A stretch of 64,000 nucleotides of DNA from Sutcliffiella horikoshii (GTDB taxonomy: Bacteria; Bacillota; Bacilli; Bacillales; Bacillaceae_I): positions 372,001 through 436,000 of the forward strand of contig NZ_RXZI01000001.1 in the NCBI RefSeq assembly GCF_021991925.1, written 5' to 3'. Positions 35,343 through 43,317 of this stretch are shown in pieces (positions within the stretch are counted from its first letter, which is position 1; each line of letters starts with the position of its first letter). A program made the position numbers and the translations under genes. Under the pieces are notes generated by a model. That model did not search any database and had not been told where the DNA came from. It worked only from the letters and a program-made list of their open reading frames with translations.

Positions 35343-36098
35343 GTGACAACTGAAATGACAGAGCATGAAACGGAGAAAATCCTCCAGGTTTGCCTACTTG
35401 CCGGAAGAATCATGATGGAAGGGGGAGCGGAAACCTATAGAGTCGAGGATACGATGACTAGGATCGCTGCGTCCTATGGCATTACGGAAACACATAGTTT
35501 TGTGACCCCTACTGGAATTATCGTTTCCTTGAAAGGTGATAATCCGACTCAGCTTGTCAGGATAAATTTCCGGACTACCGATTTGGAAAAGGTGGCACGG
35601 GTCAATCATATCTCCCGTATGATTGCCGCCGGGGAGTTAAGTGTCAGAGAAGCAAATCAAGCCCTAGTCAACCTCGAAAAATCGCATCTTCTTTTTCCAA
35701 TCAGCTACCAGATCATTGCTGCAGCTTTGGTCAGTGGGTCGTTTCTCATAATGTTCAAGGGTGTTTGGACGGACTTTTTGCCGGCCATGATTGCCGGGGG
35801 AATGGGTTACTGTGGTCTCTTATTAATTCAACATTACACGCAAGTTAAATTTTTTGCAGAGTTTTTCGCATCCTTGATTATCGGTCTCTTAGCATTTTCG
35901 ATGGTTACGATAGGATTTGGATCGGAACTTGATAAAATCATCATAGGTTCAGTCATGCCACTTGTTCCAGGTTTATTAATCACTAATGCAGTACGTGATT
36001 TGATGCAGGGGCATTTTGTGTCAGGGCTTTCTAAAGGTGCCGAAGCCTTGTTTACAGCCTTTGCCATCGGGGCAGGAGTGGCTGTTGTTTTCCTCTAA
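35343..36098 (+). CDS. Threonine/serine exporter, large subunit (ThrE_1/DUF1212, YjjP-like)
   Basis: 251 residues: a cytosolic N-terminal domain of about 110 residues with LLAGRIMMEGGAETYRVEDTM, the hallmark of DUF1212, then five membrane helices ending in PLVPGLLITNAVRDLMQGHF. Start GTG 35343 directly follows the upstream stop and has GAGAGGTGAG upstream, so the two are translationally coupled. In Corynebacterium both halves are fused in one ThrE; the Bacillus and E. coli forms are split like this. The export role is inferred from family. Confidence 0.88.
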   Translation: MTTEMTEHETEKILQVCLLAGRIMMEGGAETYRVEDTMTRIAASYGITETHSFVTPTGIIVSLKGDNPTQLVRINFRTTDLEKVARVNHISRMIAAGELSVREANQALVNLEKSHLLFPISYQIIAAALVSGSFLIMFKGVWTDFLPAMIAGGMGYCGLLLIQHYTQVKFFAEFFASLIIGLLAFSMVTIGFGSELDKIIIGSVMPLVPGLLITNAVRDLMQGHFVSGLSKGAEALFTAFAIGAGVAVVFL

Positions 36099-36311
36099 GA
36101 CTGTTTTCGCAAATTTGTTGATTTTATCAACGGTCTATTTCTTGATGTACTCCAATACTACTTGCAATAAAGCCAGAAGAAAGTCATTTTTTTGGAAGAG
36201 GACTGTTACTAGCAAGTCATGGAATATATTTCTTATTACAGTCATAACAAGCAATTAACAGTATATTTCGTTATTTTACAATAATTACTTGTTTTCAATT
36301 CTGCCGAAAAA

Positions 36312-36326
36312 TATTAGATTTATAGT
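36312..36326 (+). promoter_or_regulatory. Promoter abutting the start codon of the LysM-CAP gene (possible leaderless mRNA)
   Basis: TTGTTT (36289-36294), 17-bp spacer and TATTAG (36312-36317) put the transcription start near 36324, within about 3 bases of ATG 36327. No Shine-Dalgarno lies between. The -35 is imperfect. Confidence 0.45.
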
Positions 36327-36947
36327 ATGAAAACTTTACAGAAAGTCCTCATAACTTTGTCGGTTGTCGCACTAGTCTTAGGTGGAAATACAGCTGCCCT
36401 TGCAGCTACTACTCACACGGTTCAATCCGGTGATACGATGTGGAAGATAGCGGTAAAATATCAAGTTGGGGTATCCGAACTTATTGCTGCGAACTCTACA
36501 TTCAAGAATCCCGACCTAATCTATCCAGGTCAAAGAATTACTATTCCAGAAAAAGGGGAGGGACAAACGTACGAAGAGCAGGTTGCTAAGTTAGTGAATC
36601 AGGAGCGTGCGAAATACGGGCTTAAGCCTTTAAAGCTTAACTGGGAGTTATCTAGAGTTGCAAGATACAAGTCTCAAGATATGATTGATAAAAGATATTT
36701 CAGCCACACGTCACCAACATATGGATCTCCATTCGATATGATGCGTAACTTTGGTATTTCTTACCGAACAGCAGGTGAAAATATTGCTGCTGGGCAAAAA
36801 ACACCACAAGAGGTCATGAATGCTTGGATGAACAGTGAAGGCCATAGAAAGAACATATTATCAAGTCAATATACAGAAATCGGGGTAGGCTATGCCAAAG
36901 GTGGCCAATATGGACACTACTGGACGCAGATGTTTATTTCAAGATGA
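36327..36947 (+). CDS. Secreted protein with LysM and CAP (SCP/YkwD) domains
   Basis: 206 residues: signal peptide (cleavage likely after ALA at about 26), one LysM domain (HTVQSGDTMWKIAVKYQV through GQRITIP, about 30-73) that binds peptidoglycan or spore-coat glycan, and a CAP domain (about 80-206) with LVNQERAKYG, SHTSPTYGSPFDMM, AGENIAAG and HRKNILSSQYTEIGVG. This layout is that of Bacillus YkwD/SafA-like CAP proteins placed in the cell wall or spore. Function not established. The start has no visible ribosome site; see the adjoining promoter entry. Confidence 0.9.
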   Translation: MKTLQKVLITLSVVALVLGGNTAALAATTHTVQSGDTMWKIAVKYQVGVSELIAANSTFKNPDLIYPGQRITIPEKGEGQTYEEQVAKLVNQERAKYGLKPLKLNWELSRVARYKSQDMIDKRYFSHTSPTYGSPFDMMRNFGISYRTAGENIAAGQKTPQEVMNAWMNSEGHRKNILSSQYTEIGVGYAKGGQYGHYWTQMFISR

Positions 36948-36958
36948 TGATTGAAAAG

Positions 36959-36990
36959 AAAGCAGTGCCTTTAATCGGCACTGCTTTTAT
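36959..36990 (+). terminator. Intrinsic terminator
   Basis: AAAGCAGTGCC / GGCACTGCTTT 11-bp perfect stem, 6-base loop, TTAT tail. Confidence 0.88.
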
Positions 36991-37014
36991 CATTTTATAT
37001 GGTTCTGTAAACAC

Positions 37015-37148
37015 CGCTGTTATTTTCTGGCATCTAGCTTCGTTGCTCACGGGCCGTTTGTTGAGCCTCCCTCGGTTTGCGTGCGGGGCTCGCGCTAACA
37101 CACTACCTCCCATAGGAAGTTTACACGCAAACTGCTCCAATCAACAGC
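37015..37148 (-). repeat. Diverged relative of the GC-rich palindromic repeat, copy A7, at the 3' end of the nag unit
   Basis: Read on the minus strand it starts GCTGTTGATTGGAGCA and ends AATAACAGC, the same end pair as A3. In between it has CTTCCTATGGGAGGTAG, CGAGCCCCGCACGCAAACC, GAGGGAGGCTCAACAAACG and GCCCGTGAGCAACGAAGC, which follow the A-core order but with many substitutions. It begins 28 bases after the stop of the SIS gene. No other terminator is visible there, so it may also shape the nag mRNA 3' end. Confidence 0.65.
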
Positions 37149-37175
37149 TTTAAAAACTTCTTAATAGCTCACCCA

Positions 37176-37904
37176 CTAAAACATCCCAATCCTATCTCGA
37201 TATTTTCTCATTGCCCTCTCGTTGTGTTCTTCTGCACCATCAATATTTCCACTTTTGAATATGGGAACAGCTATACCGTTTTTATGTAAAATCTCTGTTG
37301 TTTTGATTATTAGGTCGTTGACAATGGCAGCGTTTATTATAGTGGAACCTGGTCCGATGGGGGTTTCAAGGCCTTCTATTGTTACAAGGGCATCACCCTG
37401 GGGGATGCAACTATCGATTGCGATGGTTGCGGTCTCTGATAAAAATATCCCCGACGAGTGCCTTGTGGATAAGGAGTGATAGGCATGGGAGGAGATGGTG
37501 ATCACTTTCATCCCGATCTCTTTCCCGTATTGTGCCACCTCTATCGGAACGGGATTCCGTCCGGATGTCGATACGACCAATAAGGCATCATTTGGCTCAA
37601 AAGGCTGAAGGGGTAAGAAGGTATCGGCAAAGCAAGGGTCCCTTTCCATTTCCGAGGAGCGAAGAGCACCTTTATGCAACATGACATCCTCTATTAAAAC
37701 TGGTCTTACTGGTACGATTCCACCTGCCCGGTAAAACACTTCTTCTGCAATCATGTGTGAGTGACCACATCCAAAAACATGCAAGATTCCATCACGCTCG
37801 AAACACTCTGCAAGAATGGAAGCACTTTGTTGCATTACCTGCTTGTTCTTCTCGTTCACTTTTGTAAAGAGGTTCTGTATGGCCGAAAAATATCCATTAT
37901 TCAT
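37176..37904 (-). CDS. SIS-domain protein of the UPF0309 family, last gene of the nag unit
   Basis: 242 residues with one SIS (sugar isomerase) fold: ILHVFGCGHSHMIAEEVFYRAGG is the phosphosugar-binding loop region and LLVVSTSGRNPVPIEVA the second conserved Ser/Thr loop. SIS domains bind or isomerise phosphosugars. It lies 12 bases after nagR in the same orientation, so a role with amino-sugar phosphates (GlcNAc-6-P, MurNAc-6-P or similar) is inferred. It lacks the MurQ etherase length and has not the GlmS glutaminase. The RBS AGCGGAGGTT precedes ATG 37904. Confidence 0.82.
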   Translation of the reverse strand: MNNGYFSAIQNLFTKVNEKNKQVMQQSASILAECFERDGILHVFGCGHSHMIAEEVFYRAGGIVPVRPVLIEDVMLHKGALRSSEMERDPCFADTFLPLQPFEPNDALLVVSTSGRNPVPIEVAQYGKEIGMKVITISSHAYHSLSTRHSSGIFLSETATIAIDSCIPQGDALVTIEGLETPIGPGSTIINAAIVNDLIIKTTEILHKNGIAVPIFKSGNIDGAEEHNERAMRKYRDRIGMF

Positions 37905-37916
37905 TTTTAACCTCCG

Positions 37917-38648
37917 CTATTGATGGTTTCTGTTCATTTTTATATGGAATTTATAGCGATCTCCTCTGTACACCGATTTTACTAGCTCTAGGGGTGTACC
38001 ATCCTGAAGATAAGTGTTTCGTTGGATATAAAGCATTGGATGTCCTTTTTCAATTTTTAATAGCTTTTCATCCTCTACAGATGCTTTGATGGATTCAATC
38101 AATTGGTCCGCATGTGCGATTCGCAGATTTAATTTTTCCTCAATATATGCATAGATGGAAGCGTTCACGACTTCCTCTGTAAGTCCTTTTACCATGTTCG
38201 CAGAAAGGTAGTTTGTTTCTAAGGCCATTGGTTCACCATCGGCAAGTCGGATTCGTTTTATTTCATAGACTGGTGCATACTCATTGATTTTGAGTTCGTT
38301 TGCAATAAAACTATTTGCTGGGATGATTTCAAAATGAATCAATTTACTTGTGGGATTCAAGCCGCGTTTTTTCATATCTTCCGTAAAACTAGTAAGACCT
38401 TGCAGGGGCTGCTCAATCTTTTTCTCGGATACAAAGGTTCCGCTTCCCTTTTTTCGATAGAGAAGCCCTTCGTTTACAAGGGAATTAATCGCTTGCCTTA
38501 CAGTCATTCTGCTGATGCCATAATTTTCGGCAAATTCTCTTTCGGAGGGGATGCTGTCACCAGGCAGGATAATTCCTGCATTGATTTGATTTTTTATATG
38601 AGATTCCAATTGGTAATACATAGGAATCGGAGAGGATTTATCAATCAT
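37917..38648 (-). CDS. nagR: GntR/HutC-family transcriptional regulator NagR (YvoA)
   Basis: 243 residues: N-terminal winged helix (SIPSEREFAENYGISRMTVRQAINSLVNEGLLYRKKGSGTFV, about 28-70) and a C-terminal UTRA effector domain. In B. subtilis NagR (YvoA) represses nagAB and nagP and is released by GlcN-6-P or GlcNAc-6-P. The gene order nagA-nagB-nagR is the same here. A strong 13-bp inverted repeat upstream of nagA is the expected target. The start ATG 38648 sits 19 bases after nagB with AGGAGAAAGAAACC upstream. Confidence 0.9.
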   Translation of the reverse strand: MIDKSSPIPMYYQLESHIKNQINAGIILPGDSIPSEREFAENYGISRMTVRQAINSLVNEGLLYRKKGSGTFVSEKKIEQPLQGLTSFTEDMKKRGLNPTSKLIHFEIIPANSFIANELKINEYAPVYEIKRIRLADGEPMALETNYLSANMVKGLTEEVVNASIYAYIEEKLNLRIAHADQLIESIKASVEDEKLLKIEKGHPMLYIQRNTYLQDGTPLELVKSVYRGDRYKFHIKMNRNHQ

Positions 38649-38667
38649 GTATGGTTTCTTTCTCCTT

Positions 38668-39405
38668 TCAGGCGATTATGCTTGATTGTTCAAGAACGGT
38701 GCTATCTGCGATAATTTTAACACATGGATGCTTTTTGAGGACAGACGCAGGAAAGCTTTCCGAAATATCTCCGTAAAGGAGCTGCTCGAATGCCTTCGCC
38801 TTGTTTCTGCCTGCTACAAGGAGGATTATTTCTTTTGCGCTCATGATGGAGGCTATCCCCATTGTAATGGCATGGGTAGGGACATCATCTAAACTGGAAA
38901 AAAATCTTGCATTGGCTTTTCGCGTAGATTCTGTCAGTTTCACCACATGGGTACGGCTATTGAAGGGGGTCCCTGGTTCATTGAAGCCAATGTGCCCGTT
39001 TTCTCCAAGGCCAAGAACCTGTATGTCTACCGGCCCATTCTTGATCAATTTTTCTTCGTAATTCCTACACTCAACTTCCAGCTTTTCGCCTAACCCATCG
39101 GGTATGAAGATTTTTTCTTTTTTGATATTGATATGTTGAAAAAAATGTTTTTCCATAAACGAATAATAGCTGTTTGGGTCCGTTTTTGGTAACCCTATAT
39201 ACTCATCTAAATTAAAGGTAGTGACGTTGTCATAAGAAGTCTTATGGATGATATGATCCTCCAATAGATGTTTATACATCCCAGTGGGGGTACTTCCTGT
39301 GGCAAGGCCAAGTACAATGTCTGGGTTGCTCCTGACCTGATTTGCAATATAGGAGGCTGCTTCTTTACTTAACGCTTCATAGGATGGGGTGTGTATGATA
39401 TCCAT
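38668..39405 (-). CDS. nagB: Glucosamine-6-phosphate deaminase
   Basis: 245 residues, the short Bacillus NagB form without the E. coli allosteric tail. GLATGSTPTGMY (substrate phosphate), NLDEYIGLP (catalytic Asp) and GLGENGHIGFNEPG (His/Glu) are intact. It converts GlcN-6-P to Fru-6-P and ammonia in the cytosol. The start is ATG 39405, with AAAGGAGAG upstream lying across the end of nagA; a longer in-frame opening (to 39588) lies inside nagA and is rejected. Confidence 0.94.
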   Translation of the reverse strand: MDIIHTPSYEALSKEAASYIANQVRSNPDIVLGLATGSTPTGMYKHLLEDHIIHKTSYDNVTTFNLDEYIGLPKTDPNSYYSFMEKHFFQHINIKKEKIFIPDGLGEKLEVECRNYEEKLIKNGPVDIQVLGLGENGHIGFNEPGTPFNSRTHVVKLTESTRKANARFFSSLDDVPTHAITMGIASIMSAKEIILLVAGRNKAKAFEQLLYGDISESFPASVLKKHPCVKIIADSTVLEQSSIIA

Positions 39406-39410
39406 GATGA

Positions 39411-40601
39411 TTACTCTCCTTTGTATGATAGTTTTCCATTGCAGAAGGTCATTTTCACTTGCAGCTCTCCGTCGACAATGACGAGATCTGCATCTTTTCC
39501 TACCGCGATGCTGCCTTTTCGATCCCAGATATTCAAACGCTTGGCTGGATTGCTCGAGGCCATTTGGACTGCCTCTTGCATACTGCACCCTGTGTAATCC
39601 ATCATATTCTTTACGGCTTCATTCATCTTCAGTACGCTGCCAGCGATGGTGCCATCTTCCAGGAAGGCAGTTTTATCTTCTACCTTCACCTTTTGACCAC
39701 CAAGATCATATTCCCCGTTGTTTAGCCATTTTGCTCTCATTGAATCTGTTATTAACAGTATTTTATCAGGACCTTTAGTTCGATAAGTTGCTTTCACGAC
39801 CGCAGGGTGAACATGGATGCCATCTGCGATGATTTCTAAGTAAAGTTCCGGATGGGCAAGCCCAGTCCCGGCAACACCCGGTTCACGATGGTGATTTCCT
39901 CTCATCCCATTATAAAAATGGGTAATATGTTGTGCGCCAGCGCTCATCGCCGCAAGCATTTCCGTATACAGTGCATCTGAATGCCCGATGGAGGCGATCA
40001 CACCTGATTCAGTCAAAAATTTCACCAAGTCATTCCCATTTTCTTGTTCGGGAGCCATGGTAACAATTTTGATCGTACCACCTGAGTCAGACTGAAATTG
40101 AGTAAAGTCAGCTATACTCGGTTTCATAATAAATGCTTTCGGCTGTGCACCGGCTCTTTTGGCATTGATGAATGGCCCTTCCAAATGGACACCAAGCAAT
40201 TCACATGCATAAGATTTAGGTTGGTTTTCCATGTAAGTGTGGATATTTTGCAATGCTTTACTTATATTGGTTTTCTCTTGTGTGATGGTGGTAGCAAGGA
40301 ATGCGGTGGTGCCTTCCTTTGGGAGGGTGGATGCCATAGAATGGAGGGCCTCTTCGGTGGCGTCCATGACATCTGAACCATTCAATCCGTGTATATGAAT
40401 ATCAATAAAACCAGGAAGTGCTATTAGCTCTTTATGCAAAAGGATTTCCTCTAAATCATCATGGTTTGTATATTGGTCCATAGCCCCAATGTCTATGATT
40501 TTTCCTTCTTTGATTGTTATAAAAGCATTTTCCATGATGTCTTCTTCCAACATGACTTTTACTGATAGAAGAACAAAGCTTCCTGATAAACCAGTTTTCA
40601 T
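39411..40601 (-). CDS. nagA: N-acetylglucosamine-6-phosphate deacetylase
   Basis: 396 residues of the amidohydrolase fold. The metal site HxH is in GFIDIHIHGLNG (about residue 62), followed by LGVHLEGPFINAKRAGAQ, GHSDALY, THFYNGM and the catalytic Asp in ITDSM. It releases acetate from GlcNAc-6-P, feeding NagB. First gene of the unit, with AAAGGAGAT before ATG 40601 and a TATAAT -10 at 40628-40623 (minus strand). The operator lies just upstream. Confidence 0.95.
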   Translation of the reverse strand: MKTGLSGSFVLLSVKVMLEEDIMENAFITIKEGKIIDIGAMDQYTNHDDLEEILLHKELIALPGFIDIHIHGLNGSDVMDATEEALHSMASTLPKEGTTAFLATTITQEKTNISKALQNIHTYMENQPKSYACELLGVHLEGPFINAKRAGAQPKAFIMKPSIADFTQFQSDSGGTIKIVTMAPEQENGNDLVKFLTESGVIASIGHSDALYTEMLAAMSAGAQHITHFYNGMRGNHHREPGVAGTGLAHPELYLEIIADGIHVHPAVVKATYRTKGPDKILLITDSMRAKWLNNGEYDLGGQKVKVEDKTAFLEDGTIAGSVLKMNEAVKNMMDYTGCSMQEAVQMASSNPAKRLNIWDRKGSIAVGKDADLVIVDGELQVKMTFCNGKLSYKGE

Positions 40602-40657
40602 ATAATGATCTCCTTTATCTCTATTATATGTTCATGATAGCAAAAGAATGTCTAGTT

Positions 40658-40690
40658 GTATATACCACTTTTCACGGAAGTGGTATATAC
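40658..40690 (-). promoter_or_regulatory. Perfect inverted repeat upstream of nagA, probable NagR operator
   Basis: GTATATACCACTT (40658-40670) and AAGTGGTATATAC (40678-40690) form a 13-bp perfect inverted repeat with a 7-base spacer. Each arm contains TGGTATA, as in the dre sites bound by B. subtilis NagR. It lies upstream of the nagA -10 and the divergent acetyltransferase gene starts 110 bases away. Confidence 0.8.
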
Positions 40691-40800
40691 ATAATCACCA
40701 TTAGGAAATTGGATAACCAAATTCCATCTATTCATATTTTCGGCGAAATAATATACTATAAACAGAATAAGAGCATAGAATACTAGAAAGGTGAATCATC

Positions 40801-41307
40801 ATGACTAACATGCAGCTAAAAATCAGAACAGCAGAACTTAATGACCTTCCAAAGATTGTAGAGATATACAATTCCACCATAGAAAGCAAAATGGTGACCG
40901 CGGATACTACACCAGTTAAAGTGGAGAGTAAAGTAGAATGGTTCCATCAACATAATGAAAAGAGGCCATTACAGGTAGTGGAATATGAGAACGAAATTTG
41001 TGCCTGGATCAGCTACCAGAACTTTTACGGTCGCCCGGCCTATCAAAAGACTGCAGAGGTTAGCATTTATCTGCATCAGGATGCAAGAGGCAAAGGACTT
41101 GGCGCTATATTATTGGATAAAGCAATCAAGGAATGTCCATCACTACAAATTGAAAATTTACTAGCTTTCATATTTTCACACAATATACCAAGCATTAAAC
41201 TATTCAAGAAGTTTGGGTTTGAACAGTGGGGTTTCCTCCCAGAAGTGGCGGAACTTGATTCTGTCAAAAGGGATTTAGTGATAATGGGTAGAAAAATAAT
41301 AATGTAG
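40801..41307 (+). CDS. GNAT acetyltransferase, phosphinothricin/L-methionine sulfoximine acetyltransferase-like
   Basis: 168 residues, single GNAT fold. The acetyl-CoA loop is QDARGKGLGAILL (about 95-107), EVSIYLHQ precedes it, and HNIPSIKLFKKFGFEQWG closes the domain, a pattern found in Pat/YwnH-type N-acetyltransferases (phosphinothricin, methionine sulfoximine). Likely cytosolic amino-acid analogue acetylation; not proven. RBS GAAAGGTG before ATG 40801. Confidence 0.85.
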   Translation: MTNMQLKIRTAELNDLPKIVEIYNSTIESKMVTADTTPVKVESKVEWFHQHNEKRPLQVVEYENEICAWISYQNFYGRPAYQKTAEVSIYLHQDARGKGLGAILLDKAIKECPSLQIENLLAFIFSHNIPSIKLFKKFGFEQWGFLPEVAELDSVKRDLVIMGRKIIM

Positions 41308-41317
41308 GGGGAAAGCA

Positions 41318-41656
41318 ATGAAATGGAAATGGGCAATGGTCATCTTCACTGGCATATTTCTTGTTACGGGAACACTTCTGGCATTTAACGAACATGTTAG
41401 GGGAGCTGCAAAGCTTGCTATTTCCACCTCCCCAATTGTAACTCTATCATCTGAGCATGATACTAGGACGGTCATGGCAAAAATGGATGACGGAGCAGGG
41501 TTTCAAGATGTACTATCACACGTAGAAGCGGATGGCTGGGAATTCGAAGAACAGGTTGGCTCTATGTTCCTTTATTCAAGAGGAGAAGAAAGTCTCGTCA
41601 TCATGCTAAAAATGTGGACAAACCAGTATATAGTGGCAGAAATGACGAAGGGGTAG
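41318..41656 (+). CDS. Small secreted or membrane-anchored protein of unknown function
   Basis: 112 residues: an N-terminal signal or anchor helix (WAMVIFTGIFLVTGTLLAF) and a soluble remainder with FQDVLSHVEADGWEFEEQVGSMFLYSRGEESLVIML, an alpha/beta plait-like pattern. No family recognised. It lies 10 bases after one acetyltransferase and 8 bases before another (41665), apparently as part of a three-gene unit. The RBS AGGGGGAAAG precedes ATG 41318. Confidence 0.75.
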   Translation: MKWKWAMVIFTGIFLVTGTLLAFNEHVRGAAKLAISTSPIVTLSSEHDTRTVMAKMDDGAGFQDVLSHVEADGWEFEEQVGSMFLYSRGEESLVIMLKMWTNQYIVAEMTKG

Positions 41657-41664
41657 GGGAGATT

Positions 41665-42219
41665 ATGTTAAAACCGGTACCAATGATTAGAACGGAAAGA
41701 TTACAGCTTAGAAGTTTGACGCTAAGAGATTCAGATATCATTTATTCATACTTCTCCAATCCAGAAATGACAAGGTTTTACGGAATGGAACCCTTCCAGT
41801 CTAAGCTGGAAGCTGATAAATTTATTAAAGACTTTATAGATGACTACACGACTTTGTATAGATGGGGCATTGTGGAAAAGGAAACAGGGACATTGGTCGG
41901 TACATGCGGCTTTCATGCTGTTTCGGATAAACACCGACGGGCTGAAATAGGTTATGAAATAGATTTACCATATTGGGGGAAAGGGTACGCTACCGAAGCC
42001 ATTCAAGGATTGGTCAAATTCGGGTTTGATTCGATGGAACTTAACCGCATAGGAGCAAATGTGTACCCCGAAAATGTTGGTTCCAGAAAAGTTCTGGAAA
42101 AAGTGGGTTTTACCCACGAGGGACTCTTAAGGGGCTATTTATTCCAAGGTGGCAAATACCATGACGCAAATGTCTTTTCCATCTTAAAAGATGAAGTAAT
42201 GGAACACAGGGATCAATAG
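41665..42219 (+). CDS. GNAT acetyltransferase, RimJ/RimL-like
   Basis: 184 residues. IRTERLQLRSLTLRD at the N-terminus, AEIGYEIDLPYWGKGYATEAI for the acetyl-CoA loop and NVGSRKVLEKVGFTHEG form the typical ribosomal-protein-alanine acetyltransferase-like GNAT. Such proteins acetylate N-termini or small molecules; the target is unknown. The start is ATG 41665 with AGGGGAG upstream. It is followed by an intrinsic terminator. Confidence 0.87.
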   Translation: MLKPVPMIRTERLQLRSLTLRDSDIIYSYFSNPEMTRFYGMEPFQSKLEADKFIKDFIDDYTTLYRWGIVEKETGTLVGTCGFHAVSDKHRRAEIGYEIDLPYWGKGYATEAIQGLVKFGFDSMELNRIGANVYPENVGSRKVLEKVGFTHEGLLRGYLFQGGKYHDANVFSILKDEVMEHRDQ

Positions 42220-42236
42220 ATTGCTGTGTTTTTTTA
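42203..42236 (+). terminator. Intrinsic terminator
   Basis: AACACAG / CTGTGTT 7-bp stem with 14-base loop and TTTTT tail. The left arm is in the last codons of the acetyltransferase gene. Confidence 0.82.
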
Positions 42237-42370
42237 CGGAAAAAAATTGTGCTAAACGAAATAATAATAGATAATAAAAGTGTTAGAATTTACAGTAAGT
42301 TTAAACACAGCGAAAAAACGCTTTTATTTTAAGGCTGTTTTCGTAAAGTCCTAGCAAAGGGTGTGTTGAC

Positions 42371-43270
42371 ATGTTTCAAATAAGAAGATTGACGGATTGT
42401 ACGTTAAATCAAGCTCTTCTTGCATGGAATAGAGGTTTTGAAGGATATTTCTTTGACGCAAAAATGGATGTGGATCGTTTTACAGCCAGAATTGGTCAAG
42501 AGTGTATTTCTGCCGACCTTTCCATAGTCGCTTTTGATGGTGAAGAACCAGTTGGGCTTCTTTTAAGTGGGTATAAACAAATAGGTAATGAGTTGATAGC
42601 TTGGAATGGTGGGACCGGCGTGGCTTCCAGTCATCGAAGAAAAGGTGTTGGCAAACTTTTGGTGGATAAGGCTTGTGAGCTATATCTGGAAAAGGGGATT
42701 AAGACTTCTACTCTTGAAGCCATTTCTGAGAACAAACAAGCCATTTCGTTATATGAATCCAGGGGATACAAAGTGGTGGATGAAGTAATTCATCTAACTT
42801 TGGAAACTCCAGTGGACTTTGAAGATTCATTGGATTACCAACCGGTGTACAGTTCCTCACAGGCATCCCAATTCCTTCCACTCTATAAGCAGGACACACC
42901 TTGGCAAAGTCAATGGTGGTGCATGAAAGATGGTCAAATGATCCAGCTTTTAGGCAATGAGGGGGAGACAGTTGCATATGCCTTGTTCAAAAAACAATAT
43001 TCTGCCGATGGTACTTTAAACTCCATTGTGGTGACGCACTGTTTTATTGAAGAAAATCTATCTAATACAGATAGGGTATTGGAGGCTTTATTTTCCAATC
43101 TCTTTCCGCCTTCTGCTACACTTTATCAATGTACCATCGCCTTTTTCCAAACATCCAATGAAGTAGTCTATAAGTACCTGAAAACCAAAGGCTTCAATAA
43201 AAAGATCGGGCAAGTATGGATGAAAAAGCCGATTTCGATGGAGGTCTCTGGGAATATCAAACATTCTTAG
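42371..43270 (+). CDS. GNAT acetyltransferase with long C-terminal (second, degenerate) domain
   Basis: 299 residues. The N-terminal GNAT domain (1-150) has GVASSHRRKGVGKLLVDKA as acetyl-CoA loop and ENKQAISLYESRGYKVVDE. The second half (about 165-299) has GNAT-like secondary structure but no clear acetyl-CoA loop, as in double-GNAT proteins of Bacillus. Substrate unknown. The start ATG 42371 follows AAAGGGTGTGTTGAC. The M3 peptidase gene follows after 47 bases. Confidence 0.82.
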   Translation: MFQIRRLTDCTLNQALLAWNRGFEGYFFDAKMDVDRFTARIGQECISADLSIVAFDGEEPVGLLLSGYKQIGNELIAWNGGTGVASSHRRKGVGKLLVDKACELYLEKGIKTSTLEAISENKQAISLYESRGYKVVDEVIHLTLETPVDFEDSLDYQPVYSSSQASQFLPLYKQDTPWQSQWWCMKDGQMIQLLGNEGETVAYALFKKQYSADGTLNSIVVTHCFIEENLSNTDRVLEALFSNLFPPSATLYQCTIAFFQTSNEVVYKYLKTKGFNKKIGQVWMKKPISMEVSGNIKHS

Positions 43271-43317
43271 GTAAAACAAACAGAAATTTTTATGCATTTT
43301 TATATGGAGGGATAATC

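Noticed and set aside
39405-39588. Longer start for nagB inside nagA
   Set aside because: The extra residues are Arg/Ser-rich shadow of nagA, and a strong RBS fixes the start at ATG 39405.
40658-40690. Fur or Zur box upstream of nagA
   Set aside because: The sequence is an inverted GTATATACCAC repeat and does not contain the GATAAT or CGTAAT cores; NagR fits the context.
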